Below are positions 1-4,553 of a stretch of DNA of 7,000 nt, in pieces. Location: assembly GCA_958427895.1 (NCBI GenBank), contig CAUADW010000081.1, positions 1-7,000 of the forward strand, given 5' to 3'. The translations under genes and the position numbers were made by a program. How positions within the stretch are numbered: the stretch's first letter is position 1; every line of letters starts with the position of its first letter. Origin of the DNA: an uncultured Collinsella sp. (lineage in GTDB: Bacteria; Actinomycetota; Coriobacteriia; Coriobacteriales; Coriobacteriaceae). Under the pieces are notes generated by a model, which ran no database searches, was not told where the DNA came from, and was given only the letters and a program-made list of their open reading frames with translations.

Positions 1-1
1 G

Positions 2-1591
2 CAAAAGCCCGTGGAGGCCCAAGAGCCCAAGCGTCGTCGCGGTGCTCACTTTAAGGCTGTGCAGCAGGATGTCGCGCATGAGGCTGAAGAGCCTTCCGAG
101 GTTGCAGGCGATGCTGAGGAGTCTGCCAAGAGGGTTTCGGGCTCGTGTCGTCCCGGCCGCGGTTTTGCGGGGCGCGCGTATCCCATAAAGCGTCAGGAGA
201 AGGGCGAGCCGGCTTCGACCGCTCAGGCCGATAAGGCCGAACAAACTGAGAAAACCGTTGAGCCGGTGGCTTGCGAGCAGCAACCTTCCGAGTCGCAGTC
301 TGCGGCTGACACCGAGGTCAAAGCTCAACAGTCCGCTGATAAGCAGACAGGGGAGAGCGCCTCAAGCAAGCCCCGCCGCCGTCGTCACCGCGGCGGTCGT
401 GGCTCAAATGCCGAGGCCGCGGCCGAGAAGGCAGCGACGCAAAGCAAGGATGCGAAGGCCGAGGCCCTGGTGGAGCAGCCCAAGCGCCAGCCGGCGAAGG
501 GGGACAAGCCCGAGCGCTCGCAAAAGGGTCCGTCCGCGCCAAAGCAAGAGCGCAAAGCTCAGGCGGATTCCAAGCGCAAATCCCAGGCGCAGTCCAAACC
601 GACTGCAAACGATGCGGCCGCCCAGCAGCCTGAGCCGCCCGCTCATGGCGAGGTTTCGGCGTTTGCTCTGGCCCGTGTCCTGGGCAGGCAACTGCTCAAG
701 GTCGTTCCCACGCCTACGGCGCTCTCCAAGATTAAGGAGCAGCAGACTCAAATCGTTAAGGTCGAGGGCAAGGACGGCAAAAAGGCTCAGCAGCGCACTC
801 AGCACAACGAGATGTCCAACCGCAAGATTGCCGAGGAGATTGCGATCATCCAGGCTTGGATAGAGCAGAATCGCGGCGCCGACACGCCGGTCGCCTCGCG
901 TCGCCAGCGCGCCTACCAGATTTTTAACGATGAGAAGGCCTTTGACGGCAAGCATGGCGAGCGTCTGATTCGGCGTATGACCGAAAAGGGCATTAGCATG
1001 CAGGCAATCAAGGTTGCTCCCAACCGTCCTGTGCACTTTACGGGCTTCTTTACGCTGGGCGCCGACAAGCCGTTCATTATGGTCGAGAACCTGGACACCT
1101 ATGACGAGATCGTCAAGCTCCTGCGCGGCCGCAAGCACGCCAAGCTTTTTGGCACCAAGGTGGGTGGCGTGATCTTTGGCGGCGGCTGCAAGGCGAGCGT
1201 TTCACACGCACTGGATGATTATCTGGCCGAGATCGGCTATCGCTTTAACTATGTCTACTACGTGGGCGACATCGACCGAGAGGGTGCGCGCATTGTCGAG
1301 CAGACCCGTAACGCCAATGTGGTTGAGATTCGCCTGCATGCCGGTATGTATCGCGCCATGCTCGCCGAGCACAAGCGTCGCGTGAAGGCCGGCGGCGAGT
1401 GCGAGCCCGCGGCTGCCAACCAGGGCGTGCCGCAGAACCTGGCGGCGACGATCAAAGACCTGCCCATGGTCACGCGCGTGCAGTTCCGCAATGTGCTGCG
1501 CGAGGGCGGACGTATTCCGCAGGAGATTCTGATGACCGCCGACTATCGGGATGGCGACTCGGGAAGCTTCGACCGCATGCTGAACAATTAG
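2..1591 (+). CDS. DUF2220 / JetD C-terminal-like Toprim protein with long disordered basic N-terminal region (5' partial)
   Basis: Residues are counted from the GTG at 11. The frame is open to the window edge and no ribosome binding site precedes that GTG, so the true start is probably upstream. Residues 1-215 are low complexity (Ala, Glu, Lys, Gln, Ser, Pro), with an arginine/glycine patch PRRRRHRGGRG at 121-131. They look disordered and nucleic-acid binding. From about 225 the protein is folded. RQRAYQIFNDEKAFDG (308-323) matches the pre-Toprim 'S.qiFgDEKfL' segment of DUF2220 proteins. The Toprim core follows, with strand FIMVEN (Glu359) and YYVGDIDREG (Asp420, Asp422), giving the Glu and DxD metal-binding pattern. 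RIPQEI (501-506) resembles the family's terminal 'LEQE' motif. DUF2220 is the C-terminal domain of JetD, the nuclease subunit of Wadjet plasmid-defence systems, and is related to the topoisomerase VI/Spo11 Toprim. No jetA, jetB or jetC lies in the window, so a defence role is not shown. The fold call is fairly firm; the function is unknown. Confidence 0.72.
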   Translation, partial: QKPVEAQEPKRRRGAHFKAVQQDVAHEAEEPSEVAGDAEESAKRVSGSCRPGRGFAGRAYPIKRQEKGEPASTAQADKAEQTEKTVEPVACEQQPSESQSAADTEVKAQQSADKQTGESASSKPRRRRHRGGRGSNAEAAAEKAATQSKDAKAEALVEQPKRQPAKGDKPERSQKGPSAPKQERKAQADSKRKSQAQSKPTANDAAAQQPEPPAHGEVSAFALARVLGRQLLKVVPTPTALSKIKEQQTQIVKVEGKDGKKAQQRTQHNEMSNRKIAEEIAIIQAWIEQNRGADTPVASRRQRAYQIFNDEKAFDGKHGERLIRRMTEKGISMQAIKVAPNRPVHFTGFFTLGADKPFIMVENLDTYDEIVKLLRGRKHAKLFGTKVGGVIFGGGCKASVSHALDDYLAEIGYRFNYVYYVGDIDREGARIVEQTRNANVVEIRLHAGMYRAMLAEHKRRVKAGGECEPAAANQGVPQNLAATIKDLPMVTRVQFRNVLREGGRIPQEILMTADYRDGDSGSFDRMLNN

Positions 1592-1593
1592 TT

Positions 1594-1622
1594 CCGCCGT
1601 TCTACCGAACGGCGGTCTTCTT
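1594..1622 (+). terminator. Intrinsic terminator of the Toprim gene
   Basis: A perfect inverted repeat starts 3 nt after the TAG stop: CCGCCGTT (1594-1601) pairs with AACGGCGG (1608-1615). An extra C-G pair closes a TACC loop. TCTTCTT (1616-1622) follows, as expected of a Rho-independent terminator on the plus strand. Confidence 0.9.
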
Positions 1623-1666
1623 GACGCTGCGAGGGGCCCTGGCACGGCAATCTGACGTTCAACTTC

Positions 1667-1701
1667 GGCGGCGCGACCAGAAGGTCAGCGCCGCCTTGTT
1701 T
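1667..1701 (+). terminator. Second terminator-like hairpin downstream of the Toprim gene
   Basis: GGCGGCGC (1667-1674) pairs with GCGCCGCC (1688-1695). GACC/GGTC continues the stem inside, with one bulged A (1687) and an AGAA loop. TTGTTT follows. The stem is strong, but the T tract is short and interrupted. It could be a back-up terminator for the upstream gene or a stand-alone palindromic repeat. Confidence 0.5.
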
Positions 1702-1798
1702 CACGTCACCTTGCCATACCAGGACCCCTCTCGCTGTCACGTCCAAAACATCGAGGTCACGTGGCCTCCTGTTCGTGCGGAACTCGCGATAAACCTAA

Positions 1799-1827
1799 GC
1801 CGGTGTCCCCGCTCTCCCGGGGCCGGC
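1799..1827. repeat. GC-rich inverted repeat
   Basis: GCCGG (1799-1803) and CCCCG (1807-1811), separated by a TGT bulge, pair with CGGGG (1818-1822) and CCGGC (1823-1827) around a CTCTCC loop. This gives ten G-C/C-G pairs. No T tract follows directly, so I do not call it a terminator. Confidence 0.6.
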
Positions 1828-1887
1828 GGTGGCTTGGTTGTTGCATGCGGCTCGCTTTTCGGAACTGGGCTGAAATCTCTAAATGCT

Positions 1888-1928
1888 AGGCGCTCTTGGT
1901 CCTTTTGGGCTTGGGGCGCCTGTCTTTT
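1888..1928 (+). terminator. Terminator-like hairpin with T-rich tail
   Basis: AGGCGC (1888-1893) pairs with GCGCCT (1916-1921). Inner pairs form around a TTTT loop (1903-1906). TCTTTT (1923-1928) follows shortly after. No gene lies directly upstream on this strand, so any transcript it ends would be noncoding. It may instead belong to the inverted-repeat cluster that continues to 2022. Confidence 0.4.
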
Positions 1929-1929
1929 G

Positions 1930-1965
1930 AAGGTAGATTTTGGGACATGCCTGAAAATCTGCCTT
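1930..1965. repeat. 12-bp inverted repeat (hairpin)
   Basis: AAGGTAGATTTT (1930-1941) pairs with AAAATCTGCCTT (1954-1965) over 12 positions with a single G-T wobble, around a 12-nt loop (1942-1953). TTGC follows. The A/T-rich inner half and G/C outer half differ from the GC-rich surroundings. With the next hairpin it looks like one compound element. Confidence 0.75.
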
Positions 1966-1969
1966 TTGC

Positions 1970-1994
1970 AACTTCTCGTCCTGCACGAGAAGTT
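1970..1994. repeat. Perfect 10-bp inverted repeat (hairpin)
   Basis: AACTTCTCGT (1970-1979) and ACGAGAAGTT (1985-1994) are exact reverse complements around a CCTGC loop. The repeat begins 4 nt after the preceding hairpin. There is no T tract on the plus strand. A weaker stem, TTAGG/CCTAA at 2007-2022, comes next. Confidence 0.8.
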
Positions 1995-2070
1995 ATGGCC
2001 GGCGCTTTAGGAACGTCCCTAAGTGTCGGCTTGGCTGGAAAGTCGAGATGCGGGGAGCCCGCGGCTGATA

Positions 2071-2086
2071 TGGGACGGAGGGATTC
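2071..2086 (-). repeat. Direct repeat of the tRNA-Gln 3' end (att-like)
   Basis: TGGGACGGAGGGATTC is identical over 16 nt to 2262-2277, the acceptor 3' strand and part of the T-arm of tRNA-Gln. The match starts exactly at the last acceptor base pair and does not include the discriminator base or CCA. A direct copy of a tRNA 3' end downstream of the gene is what tRNA-targeting integrases leave behind, but there is no integrase here and the copies are only about 190 bp apart. Confidence 0.5.
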
Positions 2087-2185
2087 CGCGTCCGCCTGGT
2101 CGGCGGCCGCGCCCCGCTGCGTCGCTTCGCTCCTTGCGTGCTGCGCTGGAAAACGCTTCGCGTTTCCTCAGCTCCGCACCCTTGC

Positions 2186-2202
2186 GGGTTCGAATCCCTC
2201 CG
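2186..2202 (+). repeat. Inverted copy of the tRNA-Gln T-arm
   Basis: GGGTTCGAATCCCTCCG is the exact 17-nt reverse complement of 2266-2282 and so repeats the T-arm and first acceptor bases of tRNA-Gln on the opposite strand. The bases that follow (CTTGCCCA) do not match tRNA-Gln. No matching 5' acceptor strand lies within about 100 nt upstream, so this is a fragment and not a tRNA gene. Confidence 0.6.
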
Positions 2203-2211
2203 CTTGCCCAC

Positions 2212-2250
2212 AAGAAAAGCCTCCCGATCGGCTATGCGTTCGAGAGGCTT
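2212..2250 (-). terminator. Terminator of tRNA-Gln (may work in both directions)
   Basis: On the minus strand AAGCCTC (2250-2244) pairs with GAGGCTT (2223-2217), with three more pairs after one mismatch. The T-rich TTTTCTT (2218-2212) overlaps the stem end. The stem begins about 7 nt past the tRNA CCA. On the plus strand the same stem is followed by GTTTCTTT, so it could also stop transcripts entering from the hairpin-rich region. Confidence 0.85.
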
Positions 2251-2257
2251 GTTTCTT

Positions 2258-2332
2258 TGGCTGGGACGGAGGGATTCGAACCCCCAACAGCCGGCACCAA
2301 AAACCGGAGTTCTACCGTTGAACTACGTCCCA
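2258..2332 (-). tRNA. tRNA-Gln (anticodon TTG)
   Basis: The minus strand folds into a full cloverleaf. The acceptor TGGGACG/CGTCCCA is perfect (7 bp). The D-stem is GTTC/GAAC, the anticodon stem is CCGGT/GCCGG with loop TTTTGGT (anticodon TTG, plus-strand 2298-2300), and the T-arm is GGGGG-TTCGAAT-CCCTC. Discriminator G and an encoded CCA (2258-2260) complete the 3' end. It reads CAA codons and, by wobble, possibly CAG. It lies 38 nt downstream of the CwlM-like gene on the same strand, separated only by a weak GTTGC/GCAAC stem (2342-2357) with no T tract. I see no convincing promoter of its own. Confidence 0.97.
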
Positions 2333-2370
2333 ATGTATGGTGTTGCCCAAAAGCAACTCGTTTAGTTTAC

Positions 2371-3276
2371 CTAATCTGCGAGGGCATCGCAAACGCCGTC
2401 GAGCAGGCGTACGGCGAGTGTCTGCGCGTCGCTGGCCGTGAAGGTGCCGTTGTAGCGCGTCATGCCCGTGAGCTCAATGCGAATGCGTGCCGGCTTCTGC
2501 TGCGCGGCGACATTGGCAGTGCGGATGCGCTGGGCCAGGTTGTGGCACTCGGCGAGGGCGATCGTGGCGCGCGGCGCTGCATCTGCGGGCAGCTCATCGC
2601 TTGCGATCTCGAGCACTAGGTCAACGTCGGTTGGGACCTCGGAGTCGCAGAGCATCATGCCGCTGTTGTCGGTCGTTGCCGTGGCGATATTCCACATGCG
2701 CGACGCAACGCTGCGTGCGATGGGGTCCTCGCCGATAACGGCAATCTGGAAGCGCTCGAGCACGTTGGCGGCGCGAGCAAAACCGATACGGGACTCGGCT
2801 TCGGTGACCGAGGGCTTGCCCTCCCACACATGGTGCAGGCGGTTGATGTAGGCGTAGGTGTCCTGGAAGGCCATGCCGTCGGCAAACAGGCCGACATTTT
2901 CCTGGAACTGCTGCAGGGCGGCCTCGGTATGCGGACCAAAGTAGCCGTCGTCTTCGCCACAGGCAAAGCCCAAAACGTTGAGAGCGCGCTGCAGGGCCTG
3001 CACATCGGCGCCATGGAAATTGGGCATGCGCAGATAGAGGGTGCGGTCGCCCAGCTTATACGAAGCGTCTACAAGGGCGCTCCAGCAGGGGATATCGACG
3101 GCATGACCGGCAGCAAGGCCGCTGTCGAGCCTGAAGGTGCTGACGGCCTGCTCAGTGGTGGCTCCAAAGTACTTGTCGGTGACTTCGGCGGCATCAATCG
3201 TGTAGCCGAGCTGCAGGAGACGAGACTGCACGTCCTCGACGGCTGCTCCTTGCATGCCCGTTGTAATAGGTTCCAT
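2371..3276 (-). CDS. CwlM-like protein: two peptidoglycan-binding domains plus degenerate amidase domain
   Basis: This 301-residue protein has two PG_binding_1 repeats, at about 7-70 (GAAVEDVQSRLLQLGY) and 84-145 (GADVQALQRALNVLGF, then DGYFGPHTEAALQQFQ). The join ASYKLGDRTLY (71-81) and the order closely resemble mycobacterial CwlM. The last 135 residues align by eye with a shrunken Amidase_3 domain. VDLVLEIASDEL (218-229) sits where active enzymes have 'aDl.iSiHaN', and RIRIELTGMTRYN (264-276) sits at the 'v.vE.gflsN' position. The DPGHGG metal motif and the central His are missing, so hydrolase activity is unlikely. There is no signal peptide, which implies a cytosolic protein. CwlM is an essential non-enzymatic regulator of peptidoglycan precursor synthesis in mycobacteria; a similar role here is inference. 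ATG 3276 is preceded by a good Shine-Dalgarno sequence. Confidence 0.82.
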   Translation of the reverse strand: MEPITTGMQGAAVEDVQSRLLQLGYTIDAAEVTDKYFGATTEQAVSTFRLDSGLAAGHAVDIPCWSALVDASYKLGDRTLYLRMPNFHGADVQALQRALNVLGFACGEDDGYFGPHTEAALQQFQENVGLFADGMAFQDTYAYINRLHHVWEGKPSVTEAESRIGFARAANVLERFQIAVIGEDPIARSVASRMWNIATATTDNSGMMLCDSEVPTDVDLVLEIASDELPADAAPRATIALAECHNLAQRIRTANVAAQQKPARIRIELTGMTRYNGTFTASDAQTLAVRLLDGVCDALAD

Positions 3277-3283
3277 GAACGAA

Positions 3284-3290
3284 CCCCTTT
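3284..3290 (-). promoter_or_regulatory. Ribosome binding site of the CwlM-like gene
   Basis: The minus strand reads AAAGGGG, 7 nt before ATG at 3276. It is the clearest Shine-Dalgarno sequence in the window and fixes this start. Confidence 0.8.
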
Positions 3291-3303
3291 CGGCGTACCA
3301 TTC

Positions 3304-3333
3304 GTACTATTTGAGCGTCTGTCGGATAGACAA
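3304..3333 (-). promoter_or_regulatory. Weak candidate promoter overlapping a palindrome
   Basis: On the minus strand TTGTCT (3333-3328) could be a -35 box, with an 18-nt spacer to TAGTAC (3309-3304), a poor -10 match (3 of 6). An imperfect palindrome, GTCTGTC-G-GATAGAC (3317-3331), overlaps the -35 box and spacer and could be an operator. The position upstream of the CwlM-like gene is right, but the boxes are weak. Confidence 0.25.
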
Positions 3334-3414
3334 CGCAAAGGGATGCATAAACATGCACTCAACAGTGTAGCAAGTTGTGCCTAAATACGCTGCTGACAGG
3401 TTTTATAACCCCCG

Positions 3415-4440
3415 TTAGTTAAGGCGCTCCACAAAGAAATCTGCCATGGAGAGGAACAGCTCGCGTGCGTGCGGATCAAGCTCAACGTTCTCGATGGCCG
3501 CTTTGGCCTTAGCGGTCAGGTCGAGCGCGTAAGTGTGGGCGTAGTCGATGGAGCCGGTCTCCTGGAAGATCTCCACGGCGCGTGCGAGCTGCGCGGGATT
3601 ATCGGTGCCTGAGGAAAGAATCGCCTCGACCTCGCCGTGGTGGCGCTCATCAGAGAGGGCGTGTACGGCGACAAGCGTGCGCTTGCCCTCGGTGATGTCG
3701 GTGCGGAAGTCCTTGTTGGCGGCCTCCTTGGTGCCGATCAAGTTGAGCAGATCGTCCTGAATCTGGAAGGCAAGGCCCGTGTGCAGGCCAAAGGCGCGCA
3801 GCGCCTCAATCTGCTCCTCGCTGCCGCCGCCGATAATGGCTCCGGCGGCAAGTGGCGTGGCTCCGCTGTAGTACGCGGTCTTGTGCGTCGCCATGTCCAG
3901 ATAATCGTCGACCGAGATGTCAAAGCGCCCGTCGCGGACCCAGCCCAAGTCGAGTGCCTGGCCCTCAATGGTGCGGACGATCATCTCGGTGAGCTCGTGG
4001 AGCACGCGGAGTTTCACGTCTGCCTCGAGCGTGGGGTCGTCGAGAACCGTCTTGGTGACCATGGTGAGCGCTAAATCGCCGCAGTTGATGGCGAGTCCCG
4101 TGCCCTCGGTAAGGTGCATGCAGGGCTTGCCGCGGCGCAGTTGGCCGTTGTCGGCGATGTCGTCGTGGATCAGCGCGCCCGACTGAAAGTGCTCGATGGC
4201 TGCCGCGGCGCTGCGGGCGCTCTCAAAGCTGCCGCCTACCGCGGTGGCGGCGAGCATGCAGATGAGCGGGCGGTGGCGCTTGCCGGCATTGGCCGTAAAT
4301 GCCGAGAGCGGGGTATACAGGTAACGCTCGATATCGGCGGAAGTTGCCTGTCCGTCAAAGAACGTGGCCAGATAGTCGTTAATCTGGTCAAAGTGCTGGG
4401 CTAAAAAGCTGGTAAACGGACTGGACACGGGTTCTCGCAT
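3415..4440 (-). CDS. Polyprenyl diphosphate synthase (trans-isoprenyl, long chain)
   Basis: This soluble, Mg-dependent enzyme condenses isopentenyl diphosphate onto an allylic diphosphate. Residues are counted from the upstream ATG at 4479. The hallmarks are in order: GKRHRP (66-71), first Asp-rich motif HDDIAD with RRG (105-117), HKT (199-201), second Asp-rich motif QIQDDLLN (239-246) and DITEGKRT (261-268). The last position of the second motif is Asn instead of the usual Asp. Gly and Ala lie five and four residues before the first motif where FPP synthases carry bulky aromatics, so a C20 or longer product is likely, for menaquinone or another prenyl lipid. I chose ATG 4440. The 39 bases upstream are AT-rich (15 of 39 G/C), contain a palindrome and encode family-unlike residues. 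Neither start has a good Shine-Dalgarno sequence, so 4479 remains possible. The PTS fusion gene lies just upstream on the same strand. Confidence 0.94.
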   Translation of the reverse strand: MREPVSSPFTSFLAQHFDQINDYLATFFDGQATSADIERYLYTPLSAFTANAGKRHRPLICMLAATAVGGSFESARSAAAAIEHFQSGALIHDDIADNGQLRRGKPCMHLTEGTGLAINCGDLALTMVTKTVLDDPTLEADVKLRVLHELTEMIVRTIEGQALDLGWVRDGRFDISVDDYLDMATHKTAYYSGATPLAAGAIIGGGSEEQIEALRAFGLHTGLAFQIQDDLLNLIGTKEAANKDFRTDITEGKRTLVAVHALSDERHHGEVEAILSSGTDNPAQLARAVEIFQETGSIDYAHTYALDLTAKAKAAIENVELDPHARELFLSMADFFVERLN

Positions 4441-4553
4441 TCTTTCTGAGGTTGCATTGATGCAATATGCAGACAACATATTGCCACATCAGGGCGTTTG
4501 GCGCGGCAGTTTTGGCGATTTAGGACAACAGGCGTGCGTTTGATGGAGTGTGC
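4441..4553. other. Spacer between the PTS fusion gene and the prenyl synthase gene
   Basis: About 110 nt without a gene. I see no hairpin with a T tract after the PTS stop, so read-through into the prenyl synthase gene is possible. The only clear structure is the palindrome near 4452. No confident promoter boxes could be placed. Confidence 0.5.
4452..4465. promoter_or_regulatory. 14-nt palindrome at the prenyl synthase start
   Basis: TTGCAT-TG-ATGCAA is a perfect 6-bp inverted repeat with a 2-nt centre, lying 11 nt upstream of the preferred ATG (4440). In that position it would be in the leader or promoter and could bind a dimeric repressor. If translation starts at 4479 it is inside codons and probably meaningless. 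No regulator is identified. Confidence 0.3.

Larger units (their letters stand above)
2071..2210. repeat. About 140-nt structured element with tRNA-derived closing arms
   Basis: TGGG (2071-2074) and CGGAGGGATTC (2076-2086) pair with GAATCCCTCCG (2192-2202) and CCCA (2207-2210), giving a 15-bp closing stem with one asymmetric internal loop. Stacked on it is a hairpin, CGCG/CGCG (2087-2090/2108-2111) continued by CCGCC/GGCGG (2092-2096/2102-2106) around TGGTC. Further hairpins lie at 2145-2172 (GGAAA/TTTCC with CGC/GCG inside) and 2178-2189 (ACCC/GGGT). Both closing arms match the T-arm/acceptor region of the neighbouring tRNA-Gln, in opposite orientations. It could be a palindromic repeat unit, a decayed tRNA-containing insertion or a structured RNA. 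I cannot fit a complete tRNA to either strand. Confidence 0.5.
1623..2257. other. Gene-free, hairpin-rich region between convergent transcripts
   Basis: I find no credible gene in these roughly 630 bases. The open frames crossing them start inside neighbouring genes or read through tRNA sequence, and none resembles a protein family. The stretch contains many inverted repeats, most listed separately, and two partial copies of tRNA-Gln 3'-end sequence. TCACGT occurs three times (1701, 1737, 1757), once inside a CACGTG palindrome, with irregular spacing and no meaning I can assign. The region could be a pile-up of palindromic repeat elements, a mobile-element scar or an uncharacterised structured RNA locus. 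Confidence 0.6.

Noticed and set aside
404..1138. Minus-strand open frame of 244 codons opposite the Toprim gene
   Set aside because: It is Leu/Arg-rich shadow coding opposite a frame with recognisable domain motifs.
1399..2010. Plus-strand frame running from inside the Toprim gene into the gene-free region
   Set aside because: It starts within an existing gene in another frame, passes through a strong terminator and has no recognisable domain.
2100..2210. Possible plus-strand tRNA (Ser-type) ending at the T-arm near 2186-2202
   Set aside because: The T-arm matches, and CTGGAAAA recalls a Ser(GGA) anticodon loop, but the anticodon stem, 5' acceptor strand and CCA position do not fit. I treat it as a tRNA-derived fragment.
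2023..2619. Plus-strand frame across the tRNA and the CwlM-like gene
   Set aside because: It translates the tRNA antisense (GFEPPT-type peptide) and then the antisense of a real gene.
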